Assembly (NCBI RefSeq): GCF_014946725.1
Contig: NZ_JACFXY010000001.1
Coordinates: forward strand, 682,001-746,000
Length of the DNA stretch: 64,000 nucleotides
Direction of reading: 5' to 3'
Origin: Mixta mediterraneensis
GTDB lineage: Bacteria > Pseudomonadota > Gammaproteobacteria > Enterobacterales > Enterobacteriaceae
Part shown: positions 1 through 11,476 of the stretch, piece by piece
How the letters are laid out: each line of letters opens with the position of its first letter
Numbering within the stretch: position 1 is the stretch's first letter
Notes under the pieces: model-generated
What the model was told of the DNA's origin: nothing
The model's database searches: none
What the model saw: the letters and a program-made list of their open reading frames with translations, nothing else
Made by a program: the position numbers and the translations under genes

Positions 1-340
1 TTAATTCAGCCGCCATCGCCTGATGCGCCGCAGCATCATCATGGCTGGCCGCTTTCAGATAGCTGTGATAATGCAATCGCACTGAGCCTGCACCAATACA
101 TAGCAATCCCGTCATGATCCAAAACAGCAACTGCACCACGCCAAACAGCACCCCTTTCAGGCTCCATATCACCAGCGTAGTAATTGCCATCGCCAGTACC
201 ATCATCAATAGCGTACGTATCATTGAGAAATGCCGACGATGAAGGAAAACGGATTCAAGCCGGTGATCGAGCTGCCAGTGCTCGCCCAGTTTAAACAGGC
301 GTTCCCAGCCTAAAACTAATAACAAGGTAAATAACGTCAT
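1..340 (-). CDS. ampE: AmpE, inner-membrane regulator of beta-lactamase induction (partial, N-terminal part)
   Basis: The first ~113 codons of ampE are present; the rest lies beyond the window edge. The protein begins [20 protein letters not shown], and the segment with HWQLDHRLE near the start is a strong match to E. coli AmpE (about 284 residues, multi-spanning inner membrane). Hydrophobic stretches around residues 40-80 fit membrane helices. It starts 24 bases after the ampD stop on the same strand, as in the classical ampDE operon. Its biochemical role is poorly defined; it is linked genetically to ampC induction and cell-wall sensing. Confidence 0.93.
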   Translation of the reverse strand, partial: MTLFTLLLVLGWERLFKLGEHWQLDHRLESVFLHRRHFSMIRTLLMMVLAMAITTLVIWSLKGVLFGVVQLLFWIMTGLLCIGAGSVRLHYHSYLKAASHDDAAAHQAMAAEL

Positions 341-364
341 ACAGACTCCGAATCATTCAGAATT

Positions 365-907
365 TTATCGCGTTAACAGCTGCTTATAATAATGCCAGTC
401 AAAGGCCGGACCGGGATCGGTTTTCCGTTCCGGAGCAATATCGCTGTGTCCGGTTATACGCGATAGTGTAAGCGGATAACTCTGCATCAATAACTGCGTA
501 ATCCGTTGTAATGACTGATATTGCGCCTCGGTGTACGGCTCAACATCGGTCCCCTCAAGCTCAATGCCAATCGAATAATCGTTGCAGTTATCACGTCCTT
601 CAAACTGTGAGACACCCGCATGCCAGGCTCGTTTATCAAACGGCACATATTGAACGATTTCGCCATCACGACGAATTAAACAATGCGCCGCCACACGTAA
701 GTGCGCAATATCGGCAAAATAGGGATGCGCATCAGCAGGCAAGGCCCCCGTAAAAAGCTGATCAATCCACGGTCCACCAAATTCGCCCGGCGGTAAGCTG
801 ATATTGTGGATAATCAGTAGCGAAGGTACTTCCTCATCAGGCCGATCGTTGCAGTGCGGAGAAGGCACCTGACGCACGCCGCTTAGCCAACCTTGTTCAA
901 TTTTCAT
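365..907 (-). CDS. ampD: 1,6-anhydro-N-acetylmuramyl-L-alanine amidase AmpD
   Basis: Cytosolic zinc amidase that removes the peptide from anhydro-muropeptides during peptidoglycan recycling, which keeps AmpR-dependent beta-lactamase genes off. The 180-residue protein is close to the family length (183 in E. coli). Visible motifs are HNISLPPGEFGG with the zinc ligand His34, IGIELEG with the catalytic Glu, and GHSDIAPERKTDPGP carrying the second His, Lys and Asp ligands. It is followed by ampE on the same strand and diverges from nadC. Confidence 0.97.
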   Translation of the reverse strand: MKIEQGWLSGVRQVPSPHCNDRPDEEVPSLLIIHNISLPPGEFGGPWIDQLFTGALPADAHPYFADIAHLRVAAHCLIRRDGEIVQYVPFDKRAWHAGVSQFEGRDNCNDYSIGIELEGTDVEPYTEAQYQSLQRITQLLMQSYPLTLSRITGHSDIAPERKTDPGPAFDWHYYKQLLTR

Positions 908-2002
<1,095 letters not shown>

Positions 2003-2008
2003 ATGTCG

Positions 2009-2036
2009 GTGCCGGGGTTCTGGACCGGCACATTTT
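2009..2036 (+). terminator. probable intrinsic terminator after nadC
   Basis: GTGCCGG (2009-2015) pairs with CCGGCAC (2025-2031) around a 9-base loop, followed by ATTTT. The position is just after the nadC stop. The U-tract is short, so termination may be partial. Confidence 0.6.
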
Positions 2037-2180
2037 GCGAGCTGCGTTCCATCACGTTGCGCTCTGATCTGCAATAGCTCTCCTTGTCCGCGTAACATCT
2101 TCCATCCGCTGAATCGGCTGCTGTCGCTTAGCCGGTAAAATTTTTAGGCTGTGGCCTTCTTATTATTCAGGAGGCATGGA

Positions 2181-2636
2181 ATGAATGATCAACGTGGATT
2201 TACTTTGATCGAATTGATGATTGTGGTCGGCATTGTCGCCATTCTCAGCGCCATCGGTCTGCCCGCCTATCAAAGTTATCTTCAGCGCGCCGCACTTACC
2301 GACATGCTACAAACGATGATCCCCTATAAGACTGCGGTAGAGCTCTGCGCCATTGAGCGCGGTGGCCCAGGCCAATGTCAGGCCGGACAGCATGGTATCC
2401 CTTTAGCAAAAGGCTCGCGCTATGTTTCATCCGTAAGCGTGACTAACGGTAATATCACGTTAACGGGGCAGGAAAGCCTGAACGGCCTGAGTGTGGAAAT
2501 GCTGCCGGTTTGGGACAGCACCGAAGGCGGCATCAGCTGGCAGCGCAGTTGTATCAGCAACAATAGCAGCCTGCAAAATAACTGTCTGGAACAGTTCCGC
2601 TTCGCTGATAAGGGAGCCAGCGATGAAAAAGCCTGA
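2181..2636 (+). CDS. ppdD: type IV major prepilin PpdD
   Basis: Prepilin subunit of a type IV pilus. The 151-residue product starts MNDQRGFTLIELMIVVGI, the classic class IV prepilin signature: prepilin peptidase would cut after Gly6 and methylate Phe7, and Glu11 (Glu5 of the mature protein) is present. A hydrophobic helix follows. Two C-terminal cysteines (in QRSCIS and NNCLEQ) could form the D-region disulfide. An upstream ATG at 2151 is rejected because AGGAGG at 2169-2174 sits 6 bases before the ATG at 2181. It overlaps hofB by 14 bases, pointing to translational coupling. Confidence 0.95.
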   Translation: MNDQRGFTLIELMIVVGIVAILSAIGLPAYQSYLQRAALTDMLQTMIPYKTAVELCAIERGGPGQCQAGQHGIPLAKGSRYVSSVSVTNGNITLTGQESLNGLSVEMLPVWDSTEGGISWQRSCISNNSSLQNNCLEQFRFADKGASDEKA

Positions 2637-4008
2637 GGATGCAATAGCTTTACTGTGCCAGCGTTATCAGGCCATCGTTTTGCATCACGATGCCACACAA
2701 CTACGCATCGCCGTTGCTGACCCTATTCCTGCTGGCCTTGCTGAAGCGCTGCACTTTGCCAGTCAATGCCAGATTGAAATCGAAAGCTGGCCACAGGCAC
2801 GGATGGATCACTTCCGGCATGGTGGGCAACCCTCAGTGGCCCAGGAAACCGCCCCCACTGAATCCGCTATTGAAGCAACCCAGCAGATTTTGTGCCAGGC
2901 GCTGCAACGTCGTGCCTCAGACATCCATATCGAACCGTTACAACACGGCTTACGGATAAGATTACGCATTGATGGTGTGCTGCAGCCGCTCTCCTCACTG
3001 CCAGACGCACAACCTGCCGCGCTATTAGCCAGGCTGAAAATTCTGGGTGGGCTGGATACCGCTGAGCGCCGCTTACCACAAGACGGACAATTTAGTCTGG
3101 AACTTAAAGGTAAACCTGCGTCATTCCGCCTGTCTACGTTGCCGATCCAGCATGGGGAAAAGGCGGTCATTCGTCTGCTGCAAAGCGAAGGCGCTGCTTT
3201 ATCTCTGGAAAAACTGGGGTTACCGGCCAACCAGCTGCGGCTTTTGTCCGCTGCACTGGCGCAGCCGCAGGGTTTGATTCTGGTGACTGGCCCAACCGGT
3301 AGCGGCAAAACCTTTACGCTTTACAGCGGATTAAGTGCGCTCAATAAGCCAGAAAGAAATCTGTGTAGCGTGGAAGATCCGATTGAAATTCCACTGCCCG
3401 GCATTAACCAAACGCAGATCAATCCAAAGTGTGGCCTCGATTTTAATCGCGTGCTGCGTGCCTTGTTGCGTCAGGATCCCGATGTAATCATGGTGGGCGA
3501 AATTCGTGATGCGGAAACGGCAGAAATCGCTGTGAAGGCAGCACAAACCGGGCATCTGGTTTTATCGACGCTGCATACGAATTCTACGGCAGAAACACTG
3601 ACGCGGTTACATCAGATGGGCATTCCCGGTTACCTGCTGGGACCTGCCTTGCGTTTGATTATTGCACAGCGTTTAGTCAGACGTTTGTGTCCACACTGTC
3701 GCCAGCCGGCACAAGCCGTCGCTCACTATCCGGCTGAGCTTTGGCCTGGAACCCTACAAACCTGGCGAGCCCCTGGCTGCGATCACTGCTTTTCCGGCTA
3801 TTTTGGTCGGCTGGCGCTGTTTGAACTGTTACCGGTCACCGCGAAATTACAAAATGCTATTGCTGCGGAAATGCCGCTCGACAGCCTGCTCGCTCTGGCA
3901 AAACAGCAGGGAATGCGAACGCTGCTGGCTGCCGGCCTGGAAGCTGTCAGCCGGGGTGATACTTCGCTGGAGGAAATGCAGCGCGTGATAGGACTGGACG
4001 ATGGCTAA
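2623..4008 (+). CDS. hofB: type IV pilus assembly ATPase HofB (GspE/PilB family)
   Basis: Cytoplasmic ATPase expected to power pilin polymerisation. The 461-residue protein has the same length as E. coli HofB. It shows RASDIHIEP of the N2 domain, Walker A GPTGSGKT at about residues 223-230, an Asp box, Walker B LLRQDPDVIMVGEIRD, a His box LVLSTLHTNS, and a four-cysteine zinc motif (CPHC...CDHC). The chosen ATG is preceded by GGGAG and overlaps the end of ppdD, while hofC starts inside its last codons, so ppdD-hofB-hofC looks like one operon. The other pilus genes (pilMNOPQ-like) are not in this window. Confidence 0.95.
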   Translation: MKKPEDAIALLCQRYQAIVLHHDATQLRIAVADPIPAGLAEALHFASQCQIEIESWPQARMDHFRHGGQPSVAQETAPTESAIEATQQILCQALQRRASDIHIEPLQHGLRIRLRIDGVLQPLSSLPDAQPAALLARLKILGGLDTAERRLPQDGQFSLELKGKPASFRLSTLPIQHGEKAVIRLLQSEGAALSLEKLGLPANQLRLLSAALAQPQGLILVTGPTGSGKTFTLYSGLSALNKPERNLCSVEDPIEIPLPGINQTQINPKCGLDFNRVLRALLRQDPDVIMVGEIRDAETAEIAVKAAQTGHLVLSTLHTNSTAETLTRLHQMGIPGYLLGPALRLIIAQRLVRRLCPHCRQPAQAVAHYPAELWPGTLQTWRAPGCDHCFSGYFGRLALFELLPVTAKLQNAIAAEMPLDSLLALAKQQGMRTLLAAGLEAVSRGDTSLEEMQRVIGLDDG

Positions 4009-5200
4009 TCTGTGTTTATTCAGCTGGCAAGCGGTAGACAGCAAAGGCGAATTGCAAAGCGGCAAAAGTCTGGCGTTAAATAGCGATCGGCTGGTTGTGA
4101 GCCTGGCTGAATGCGGCCTGCTGCCAGTCAACTGGAAACGGGATAAGGTCTGGCGCCAGCGTGACTGGAAATGGCAGCAGAAAATTGATCTGATACGGCA
4201 ACTTGCGACTTTGCTGAAAGCGGGACTGCCCCTTTCGGAAGGGTTATCGCTGCTCGCTGAAGGTCATCCGCATAAGGGCTGGCAGGCTCTGTTATCGGCG
4301 CTGCAACAGCACGTACTATCAGGCGAACCCTTTTCGCAGGCATTGCGGCAATGGCCACAAATTTTTCCACCTCTTTATTCTGCGCTTATGGAGGTGGGGG
4401 AATTAACCGGTCAGCTGGATGTCTGTTGCGAGCAGCTGGCGCAACAACAGGCACGGCAGCAACACCTGTGGAATAAGGTAATAAAAGCGCTACGTTACCC
4501 TCTGTTTATCTTACTGGTGGCTATCGCTGTTTCCTGCGGTATGTTGCTTTTTGTGTTACCGGAATTCGTTTCCGTTTATGCAGCCTTTGACGCTCCCCTT
4601 CCTGTGTTTACCGCCGCTGTAATGCAACTTTCTGCGGGGCTACAGACATGGGGCTTGCAGCTGGCTTTTTTGATGGTGCTGATGTTTTTGGGCGGGCAAC
4701 AGTTGCATTGTCGGTCAACCGACTGGCAACGTTATGAACAGCGACTGTTATTACGCATTCCCTTACTTGCTGGCTTATGGCGCGGTAGCCAGCTTACGCA
4801 GATCTACACTATTCTACAGCTAACGCAGCAAGCCGGGCTGACATTACTGCAAGGATTAGAAGCGGTGCAGATGACGCTTTCTTCAATAATATGGCGCGAG
4901 GCCATTACCGAATTGCAATATCACATCGCGCAAGGAAAACCGCTGCATCAGGCACTGAACACGCATCCACTTTTTACTGCATTGTGTTGTCAACTGGTGC
5001 GAGTCGGTGAAGAAGCTGGCGCATTAGACGTGATGCTGGCGCGTCTCGCTGAGTGGCATGAAGGACAAACCCTGTCTCGCGCCGACAGTCTGTCTGCGTC
5101 ACTGGAGCCGATGATGATGGTAATTATTGGCGGAATCGTTGGCACGCTGGTCATTGCCATGTATTTGCCGGTATTTGGTTTAGGAGATGCCATGCATTAA
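4001..5200 (+). CDS. hofC: type IV pilus assembly inner-membrane platform protein HofC (GspF/PilC family)
   Basis: Polytopic inner-membrane platform protein that couples the HofB ATPase to pilin assembly. The 399-residue protein carries two GspF domains: the first contains QLATLLKAGLPLSEGLSLLA, the second ILQLTQQAGLTLLQGLE. Long hydrophobic segments lie near residues 165-190, 205-230 and 368-390. Its ATG overlaps the hofB stop by 8 bases. It converges with guaC, separated by a hairpin at 5201-5224. Confidence 0.94.
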   Translation: MANLCLFSWQAVDSKGELQSGKSLALNSDRLVVSLAECGLLPVNWKRDKVWRQRDWKWQQKIDLIRQLATLLKAGLPLSEGLSLLAEGHPHKGWQALLSALQQHVLSGEPFSQALRQWPQIFPPLYSALMEVGELTGQLDVCCEQLAQQQARQQHLWNKVIKALRYPLFILLVAIAVSCGMLLFVLPEFVSVYAAFDAPLPVFTAAVMQLSAGLQTWGLQLAFLMVLMFLGGQQLHCRSTDWQRYEQRLLLRIPLLAGLWRGSQLTQIYTILQLTQQAGLTLLQGLEAVQMTLSSIIWREAITELQYHIAQGKPLHQALNTHPLFTALCCQLVRVGEEAGALDVMLARLAEWHEGQTLSRADSLSASLEPMMMVIIGGIVGTLVIAMYLPVFGLGDAMH

Positions 5201-5224
5201 GGGCGCGCTGGCGATACCGCGCCC
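5201..5224. terminator. hairpin between convergent hofC and guaC
   Basis: GGGCGCG (5201-5207) pairs with CGCGCCC (5218-5224) between the two convergent stop codons. There is no strong U-tract on either side, so its role as a bidirectional terminator is inferred from position. Confidence 0.45.
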
Positions 5225-5231
5225 TGTTGCA

Positions 5232-6272
5232 TCAGCGGTTGAATACCCGATTTTCTTGCTCGGCAACGCGAATGAAGGTGGTGCGCTTAGTCAGCTCTTT
5301 CAAACGCTCAGCCCCGACATACGTACAGGCAGAACGGAGACCACCAAGAATATCGCGTGCCGTTTCTTCAACCGGCCCGCGCAACGGCAATTTCACTGTT
5401 TTACCTTCAGCTGCACGATAACCGGCCACGCCGCCAACATGACGCTTCATGGCGGATTCAGAACTCATACCATAAAACAGCATGAATTTTTCACCGTTCT
5501 CTTCCACTACGCTACCTTCACATTCGTCGTGTGCGGCGAGCATACCCCCTAGCATGACGAAATCTGCGCCTCCGCCAAAGGCTTTAGCAATGTCGCCCGG
5601 CACCGCGCAGCCGCCATCACTGACAATTTGCCCACTCAGGCCATGCGCGGCGTCAGCGCATTCAATCACCGCAGAGAGCTGCGGATAGCCCACGCCCGTT
5701 TTCACGCGCGTGGTGCAAACGGAGCCGGGGCCAATGCCAACTTTGACAATATCCGCACCAGAAAGGATAAGCTCTTCGACCATTTCGCCTGTTACCACAT
5801 TACCTGCGCAAATCGTTTTGCCGGGAAAGGCTTCACGCGCACGTTGTAAAAATTCGACAAAGTGTTCGGAATAACCATTGGCAACATCAATGCAGATAAA
5901 TTGCAGATCATCAGAGAGAGCCATGATGGCGATGAGCTTGTTAAGATCAGCGTCAGAAGTGCCGGTTGAAACCATGACGGACTTCAGCACAGAAACGGGA
6001 ACGCGCTGAATAAACGCACGCCAGTCATCCACGCTGTAATGTTTGTGAACCGCAGTCAGGATACTGAAGCTGGCCAGCGCTTCTGCCATCAGAAAAGTAC
6101 CCACAGTATCCATGTTGGCAGCGATAACCGGCACACCGCTCCAGTTCAGACCAGAATGTTTGAAGGTAAAGCTGCGCTCCAGCTCAACCTGGGAGCGACT
6201 CTTCAGGGTAGAACGCTTAGGGCGGATTAATACATCTTTAAAGCCCAGTTTTAAATCTTCTTCGATACGCAT
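5232..6272 (-). CDS. guaC: GMP reductase
   Basis: NADPH-dependent reductive deamination of GMP to IMP, in purine salvage. The 346-residue TIM-barrel protein belongs to the IMPDH/GMPR family. It shows the catalytic-Cys loop [11 protein letters not shown], the phosphate-binding segment [18 protein letters not shown], and the flap region [14 protein letters not shown]. The start [20 protein letters not shown] matches E. coli exactly, so the ATG at 6272 is preferred to an upstream one at 6296. It diverges from coaE across 234 bases. Confidence 0.97.
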   Translation of the reverse strand: MRIEEDLKLGFKDVLIRPKRSTLKSRSQVELERSFTFKHSGLNWSGVPVIAANMDTVGTFLMAEALASFSILTAVHKHYSVDDWRAFIQRVPVSVLKSVMVSTGTSDADLNKLIAIMALSDDLQFICIDVANGYSEHFVEFLQRAREAFPGKTICAGNVVTGEMVEELILSGADIVKVGIGPGSVCTTRVKTGVGYPQLSAVIECADAAHGLSGQIVSDGGCAVPGDIAKAFGGGADFVMLGGMLAAHDECEGSVVEENGEKFMLFYGMSSESAMKRHVGGVAGYRAAEGKTVKLPLRGPVEETARDILGGLRSACTYVGAERLKELTKRTTFIRVAEQENRVFNR

Positions 6273-6506
6273 AAATAGTGTCCTGGTTAGTGGCAACGAA
6301 CCGCAGTTCGTGAAGCAAGCACGGCTCCAGTGGTGTGATGATACGCGCTAATCATCCTGCCGCAAGACTGCGAATTTCACTTTATTTAAGCTACAATCCG
6401 ATAAATTTAGCTGAAAAACACGAAAGTGATCTGACGCGCACTTTTGCGTTTTAATATCAGAACTTAACGATTATTCAGCCGCTTAAAGCGTGATTGAGAG
6501 AACCTT
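6273..6506. promoter_or_regulatory. guaC / coaE divergent intergenic region
   Basis: A 234-base AT-rich spacer that must hold divergent promoters for guaC (minus) and coaE (plus). I see no ORF and no clear operator. Confidence 0.4.
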
Positions 6507-7115
6507 ATGCCTTATACCGTAGCGCTGACCGGTGGTATCGGCAGCGGGAAAAGTACGATTGCCCATGGTTTTGCGGCGCTGGGCGTGACAATTATTGATG
6601 CTGATGTCATTGCGCGCGAAGTCGTTGAACCTGGTTCGTCCGCTTTGCAGGCCATTGTGGAACGTCACGGTAAGTGGATGCTCACGGAGCAAGGCTCGCT
6701 TTTTCGCGCCCGTTTACGCGAAATTATTTTTCAGTCGCCAGAAGAGAAGGCCTGGTTAAACCATCTGCTACATCCATTGATTAATGCCCGCACGCAGCAG
6801 CTTAAAGCTGAAGCCAGCTCGCCTTACGTTTTATGGGTAGTGCCGCTGCTGGTGGAAAATCAGCTACAGCATCAAGCCGATCGCATATTAGTGGTTGATG
6901 TTGACGAAGCGACACAGCTGGAACGCACCCAACTGCGAGATAACATCTCGCTAACGCAGGCCCAACTTATTCTTTCAGCGCAGGCCACGCGCCAACAGCG
7001 CCTCGCCTGCGCTGATGACATCATTGATAATAGTGGCGCGCCTAAAGATACGCTGCCGCAGATTGCCGAACTCCATCAACGCTATCTGGCGTTAGCGGCA
7101 ACGCAACAGGATTAA
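6507..7115 (+). CDS. coaE: dephospho-CoA kinase
   Basis: Catalyses the last step of coenzyme A synthesis, ATP-dependent 3'-phosphorylation of dephospho-CoA. The 202-residue P-loop kinase begins [17 protein letters not shown], with Walker A at residues 9-16, and continues with the [10 protein letters not shown] substrate region and the LLVENQLQ lid region. It lies 4 bases before zapD on the same strand, so coaE-zapD-yacG is likely one transcript, as in E. coli. Confidence 0.97.
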   Translation: MPYTVALTGGIGSGKSTIAHGFAALGVTIIDADVIAREVVEPGSSALQAIVERHGKWMLTEQGSLFRARLREIIFQSPEEKAWLNHLLHPLINARTQQLKAEASSPYVLWVVPLLVENQLQHQADRILVVDVDEATQLERTQLRDNISLTQAQLILSAQATRQQRLACADDIIDNSGAPKDTLPQIAELHQRYLALAATQQD

Positions 7116-7119
7116 CAAT

Positions 7120-7863
7120 ATGAGTACAATCGTTCTTTTTGAATATCCCCTGAATGAAAAAATGCGTACCTGGTTACGTGTTGAATTTCTGATGAATCAG
7201 TTGCAGGAAATTGTACCGCTCAGTAATACCGCAAATGCACTAAATTTCTTTCGCCTGATTAGTGAATTGCTCGATATTTTTGAGCGCGGCGATATACGTA
7301 CTGAATTGCTGAAAGAGCTGGAGCGGCAACAGCAAAAATTGCGCGCCTGGGCTGATGTGCCGGGCGTCGACATGACGCTGGTAGAAGTATTGCGCGACAA
7401 ATTAAAAGCGCAATCAAGCCAGCTAATGAACGCGCCACGCATGGGGCAACAGCTGCGCGAAGATCGTCTGATCGGTTTGGTCCGTCAGCGTTTAAGTATT
7501 CCCGGCGGCTGTTGCAGCTTTGACTTACCCAGTCTGTACATCTGGCTCCATCAGCCGCAGGAAATACGTGATAAGCAGGTGAGCGCCTGGCTTGATACAC
7601 TGGCGCCATTGTATAGCTCGCTGGCAATTATTCTGGATTTGATTCGCCAGTCAGGTGCGTTTCGCAATCAAACCAGCCTGAACGGTTTTTATCAGGATAA
7701 TGCCGAAGGCGCGGACTTACTGCGTTTGCAGCTACAGCTGAACGATTCGCTTTATCCGCAAGTTTCTGGTCATAAAAACCGTTATGCCATCCGTTTTATG
7801 CCGTTCGACAGCGATCGCGGCGAAGTGCCAGCAAGACTTAATTTTCAACTGGCCTGTTGTTAG
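7120..7863 (+). CDS. zapD: cell division protein ZapD
   Basis: FtsZ-associated protein that bundles FtsZ filaments at the Z-ring. The 247-residue product equals the E. coli length. Conserved blocks include [15 protein letters not shown] at the N-terminus, [19 protein letters not shown] centrally and [19 protein letters not shown] at the end. It is mainly alpha-helical in the N-terminal half with a beta-rich C-terminal half in known structures. It sits between coaE and yacG; the yacG ribosome binding site overlaps its stop codon. Confidence 0.96.
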   Translation: MSTIVLFEYPLNEKMRTWLRVEFLMNQLQEIVPLSNTANALNFFRLISELLDIFERGDIRTELLKELERQQQKLRAWADVPGVDMTLVEVLRDKLKAQSSQLMNAPRMGQQLREDRLIGLVRQRLSIPGGCCSFDLPSLYIWLHQPQEIRDKQVSAWLDTLAPLYSSLAIILDLIRQSGAFRNQTSLNGFYQDNAEGADLLRLQLQLNDSLYPQVSGHKNRYAIRFMPFDSDRGEVPARLNFQLACC

Positions 7864-7871
7864 AGGTGAAA

Positions 7872-8069
7872 ATGCAGCAAGAAATCCTTACCGTTAAATG
7901 CCCACAATGCGGCAAAGATGTCATCTGGGATGAACTGAGCCCGTGGCGGCCTTTTTGCAGCAAACGCTGTCAGCTAATCGATTTAGGTGAATGGGCTACC
8001 GAAGAGAAACGCATTCCCAGCAGTAGTGATCTGAACGACAGTGATGACTGGAGCGAAGAAGACCGTTAA
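7872..8069 (+). CDS. yacG: DNA gyrase inhibitor YacG (zinc protein)
   Basis: Small zinc protein known in E. coli to bind GyrB and inhibit gyrase. The 65-residue product carries four cysteines in a treble-clef arrangement: CPQC (10, 13) and CSKRC (29, 33). The acidic tail contains [14 protein letters not shown]. The ATG at 7872 is preferred to one at 7857, because AGAGGTG just after the zapD stop is well spaced for it and the length matches E. coli (65). Confidence 0.95.
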   Translation: MQQEILTVKCPQCGKDVIWDELSPWRPFCSKRCQLIDLGEWATEEKRIPSSSDLNDSDDWSEEDR

Positions 8070-8078
8070 GCATTAAGT

Positions 8079-8099
8079 GGGGCAATACGCCCCGTTTTT
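8079..8099. terminator. intrinsic terminator between yacG and mutT
   Basis: GGGGC (8079-8083) and GCCCC (8089-8093) form a short GC-rich stem followed by GTTTTT on the plus strand. It ends coaE-zapD-yacG transcription and overlaps the mutT stop codon. Confidence 0.75.
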
Positions 8100-8493
8100 A
8101 AAATTCACCTGCAATAAGCCGCGCAATGAGCTGATGGTTAGCGGGAGGAAACTCTTCTGCGACTAGCGCATGCTGCGCAACCCAGCGCTGCGGCTGCCCT
8201 TCGCGTCCCCAGGGCTCCCCTTTCCAGCCTTCAACCAGAAAGAAATGCAACGTCACGCGAAGATCGTCATACGTATGATCGGCCTCGCCAATCGCCCGGG
8301 CCTCGGTGACTTCAATGCCGGTTTCTTCCAGTAATTCACGAACCAAACCCTGTTCGGCGCTTTCTCCCGCCTCAATTTTACCGCCGGGAAATTCCCACTT
8401 ATTGGCCATGTATGAGGTCGCTGCACGCTGGGCAAGGAAAATTTGTTTATCGGCGTCGCGAATAATACCTACTGCGACCTGCAAATGCTTCAT
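8098..8493 (-). CDS. mutT: 8-oxo-dGTP diphosphatase MutT
   Basis: Sanitises the nucleotide pool by hydrolysing 8-oxo-dGTP to the monophosphate, preventing A:T to C:G transversions. The 131-residue protein has a complete Nudix box starting at Gly38 (GGKIEAGESAEQG...RELLEETG), with Glu53, Glu56 and Glu57 as metal ligands. It lies downstream of secA on the same strand, but a strong terminator (8711-8738) and a 257-base gap separate them, so it probably has its own promoter. Confidence 0.96.
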   Translation of the reverse strand: MKHLQVAVGIIRDADKQIFLAQRAATSYMANKWEFPGGKIEAGESAEQGLVRELLEETGIEVTEARAIGEADHTYDDLRVTLHFFLVEGWKGEPWGREGQPQRWVAQHALVAEEFPPANHQLIARLIAGEF

Positions 8494-8750
8494 GAGTAAT
8501 ATCCAGTGGTTATGGCTGAATGAATGCCGATTTTAAAACATGGCTTAAAGGAAGTTAATCGCTTTAGCGCCCCAGATGCGATCACGCGGAACAGGCCGTC
8601 CCGCTGGGTTTTCACTTTATCGGGTGATTTGTCCTGTCACAACGTCAGGTTTAAAGAAGATGTGCTGTTTGCCGACGCTGTATAATGCAGCTTGCAGTAA
8701 TCACCTGACCAAAAAAAGGAGCCAGTGGCTCCTTTTTTGCTTCGGATTGA
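8494..8750 (-). promoter_or_regulatory. secA-mutT spacer
   Basis: A 257-base stretch holding the secA terminator (8711-8738) and, by inference, a mutT promoter between it and 8494. No gene or RNA was recognised. Confidence 0.4.
8711..8738 (-). terminator. strong intrinsic terminator after secA
   Basis: A near-perfect palindrome with an A-run, GGAGCC, a short AGT loop, GGCTCC and a T-run. It can work on both strands and lies 13 bases beyond the secA stop. Confidence 0.9.
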
Positions 8751-11456
8751 TCAGGCCAGACGACCATGACACTGTTTGTACTTTTTACCTGAGCCGCAAG
8801 GACAAGGGTCATTACGGCCAACTTTACGTTCGCCGCCTTGCTGCGCTAACGCTTCTGCGGCTAAGCTTTCATCATCAACGTGACTCAGCTGTTGCTGTTG
8901 TGCCAGACGCTCGGCTTCTTCACGACGCTGCTGCTCCATCGCCTCGATCTCTTCCGGCATGCGCACCTGAACCTTGCTCAGCGTACTGATCACTTCATAT
9001 TTCAGTGATTCCAGCATCGCTGCAAACATAGCGAAAGATTCACGTTTGTATTCCTGCTTGGGATCTTTCTGCGCGTACCCACGTAAATGGATACCCTGAC
9101 GCAAATAATCCATTGCTGCCAGATGTTCTTTCCACAGTGAATCCAGCGTTTGCAACATAACGCCTTTCTCAAAACTACGCATCGTTTCAGCGCCAACCGC
9201 CTCTTCTTTAGCGGCGTAGCCGACCATTGCCTGCTCCATGATACGTTCGCGTAACGTTTCTTCATGCAGATCCGGCTCTTTGTCCAGCCACTCTGCGATG
9301 GGCAGATCCAGATCAAAATCATTGCGCAAACGCTCTTCCAACCCAGGTACATCCCACATTTCCTCAAGCGATTGTGGCGGGATATAGGTGTCGATGGTGG
9401 TTTTATAGACATCCTGGCGAATGCTATTGATGGTTTCGCTTACATCAGAAACATCCAGTAATTCATTACGTTGGCTGTAAATAGCGCGACGCTGGTCATT
9501 AGCTACATCATCATATTCGAGTAATTGCTTACGAATATCGAAGTTGCGACTCTCAACTTTGCGCTGGGCATTGGCAATGGCTTTGGTGACCCACGGATGC
9601 TCAATGGCTTCACCCGGCTTCATGCCGAGTTTACGCATCATATTCGAAACGCGATCCGAGGCGAAAATACGCATCAGCGCATCTTCCATCGACAAATAGA
9701 AACGCGATGAACCGGCATCACCCTGACGGCCGGCACGCCCACGTAGCTGATTGTCGATACGACGTGATTCGTGACGCTCTGTCCCTACGATATGTAAACC
9801 ACCTGAAGCGAGAACCGCATCGTGACGGACCTGCCACGCAGCTTTAATCTCTTCGATTTGCGCTTCGCTGGGCGCTTCGAGTTCGGCAACTTCAGCATGC
9901 CAGCTACCGCCCAGCATGATGTCAGTACCACGACCCGCCATGTTGGTGGCAATCGTTACCGAGCCAGGCTGGCCTGCTTGCGCTACGATGTCTGCTTCGC
10001 GGGCATGGAATTTGGCGTTCAATACATTGTGCCTGATACCCGCACGCGTCAGCTCATTTGATACCACTTCTGATTTTTCAATCGAAATCGTACCCACCAG
10101 CACCGGTTGTCCGTTCGCGGTACGCTCGCGAATATCTTCGATGATCGCGTCAATCTTCTCTTTCTCCGTCATATAGACCAGATCAGGCAGATCCTTACGC
10201 ACCATCGGCCGGTTAGTAGGCACCACAATCGTATCCAGCTTATAAATCGAACTGAATTCAAAGGCTTCAGTGTCGGCGGTGCCGGTCATACCGGCGAGTT
10301 TTTCGTAAATACGGAAATAGTTCTGGAAAGTGATCGAGGCCAGCGTCTGGTTTTCATTCTGAATTTCCACGCCTTCTTTCGCTTCAATCGCCTGATGCAG
10401 GCCATCAGACCAGCGACGACCTTGCATAGTTCGTCCGGTATGCTCATCAACGATCACCACTTCACCGTCTTTTACGATGTAATCCACATCACGGGTGAAT
10501 AACGCATGAGCACGCAGCGCAGCGGTGACATGGTGCATCAGCATGATGTTCGTTGGCGAATACAGGGACTCGCCTTCGTCCATGATGCCCTGGCTAACCA
10601 GCAGCTCTTCTACTTTAACCAGACCACGTTCAGACATGTGGGCCTGACGCGCTTTTTCATCCACCCAAAAATCCCCTTTACCCTGAAAGGTGTCGGAATC
10701 TTCTTTATCCTGGCGAATCAGATGCGGAATAATTTTATCGACCTTAATATACAGGTCAGAACTGTCTTCAGCAGGACCAGAGATGATCAGCGGTGTACGC
10801 GCTTCGTCGATCAAAATGGAGTCAACTTCATCCACTAAAGCGTAATGCAGTTTACGTTGCACACGCTCTTCCGGGCTGAACGCCATGTTATCGCGCAGGT
10901 AGTCGAAGCCGTATTCGTTGTTAGTGCCGTATGTAATATCGGCGGCATAGGCCTCGCGCTTAGCGGGAGCAGGCATACCTGGCAGATTGATACCAATCGA
11001 CAAGCCAAGGAATTCGAACAGAGGGCGGTTGTTTTCCGCATCGCGCTGGGCCAGATAGTCGTTCACGGTAACCACGTGGACGCCTTTACCGGTTAAGGCA
11101 TTGAGATAGGCGGGCAACGTTGCCGTCAGGGTTTTACCTTCACCCGTACGCATCTCCGCGATACAGCGGTCATTTAATACCATGCCGCCAATCAACTGAA
11201 CGTCGAAATGACGCATGCCGAATACACGCTTATTCGCTTCACGCACCGTCGCAAAGGCTTCAGGAATCAGGCTTTCCAGCGTTTCACCTTTTTTCAGGCG
11301 CTCGCGAAACAGGTCAGTTTTACCCTTGAGCTCATCATCAGAAAGCTTTTCGAAATCCGGTTCCATCTTATTGATGACATCAACAGCTTTGCGCATACGA
11401 CGCAAAGTACGATCATTGCTGCTACCAAAAACCTTGGTCAACATTTTAATTAACAT
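8751..11456 (-). CDS. secA: preprotein translocase ATPase SecA
   Basis: Motor ATPase that drives preproteins through SecYEG. The 901-residue length equals E. coli SecA. It shows Walker [12 protein letters not shown] at about residue 102, the [15 protein letters not shown] helicase motif, the NBD2 motif [17 protein letters not shown], and the C-terminal zinc tail [13 protein letters not shown] that binds SecB and phospholipids. The Gln-rich linker (QQQQLSH) before the tail is typical. Translation in E. coli is controlled by SecM arrest; secM lies directly upstream, with a hairpin at 11477-11497 just before the secA ribosome binding site. Confidence 0.98.
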   Translation of the reverse strand: MLIKMLTKVFGSSNDRTLRRMRKAVDVINKMEPDFEKLSDDELKGKTDLFRERLKKGETLESLIPEAFATVREANKRVFGMRHFDVQLIGGMVLNDRCIAEMRTGEGKTLTATLPAYLNALTGKGVHVVTVNDYLAQRDAENNRPLFEFLGLSIGINLPGMPAPAKREAYAADITYGTNNEYGFDYLRDNMAFSPEERVQRKLHYALVDEVDSILIDEARTPLIISGPAEDSSDLYIKVDKIIPHLIRQDKEDSDTFQGKGDFWVDEKARQAHMSERGLVKVEELLVSQGIMDEGESLYSPTNIMLMHHVTAALRAHALFTRDVDYIVKDGEVVIVDEHTGRTMQGRRWSDGLHQAIEAKEGVEIQNENQTLASITFQNYFRIYEKLAGMTGTADTEAFEFSSIYKLDTIVVPTNRPMVRKDLPDLVYMTEKEKIDAIIEDIRERTANGQPVLVGTISIEKSEVVSNELTRAGIRHNVLNAKFHAREADIVAQAGQPGSVTIATNMAGRGTDIMLGGSWHAEVAELEAPSEAQIEEIKAAWQVRHDAVLASGGLHIVGTERHESRRIDNQLRGRAGRQGDAGSSRFYLSMEDALMRIFASDRVSNMMRKLGMKPGEAIEHPWVTKAIANAQRKVESRNFDIRKQLLEYDDVANDQRRAIYSQRNELLDVSDVSETINSIRQDVYKTTIDTYIPPQSLEEMWDVPGLEERLRNDFDLDLPIAEWLDKEPDLHEETLRERIMEQAMVGYAAKEEAVGAETMRSFEKGVMLQTLDSLWKEHLAAMDYLRQGIHLRGYAQKDPKQEYKRESFAMFAAMLESLKYEVISTLSKVQVRMPEEIEAMEQQRREEAERLAQQQQLSHVDDESLAAEALAQQGGERKVGRNDPCPCGSGKKYKQCHGRLA

Positions 11457-11476
11457 AATAAATATATTCTCAATTC

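Noticed and set aside
4128-4370. 80-codon frame on the minus strand within hofC
   Set aside because: It is antisense to a well-supported gene, has no ribosome binding site or recognisable family, and fits a chance shadow.
5187-5552. 121-codon plus-strand frame starting in the hofC end
   Set aside because: Overlaps the guaC 3' end antisense; guaC is fully conserved there.
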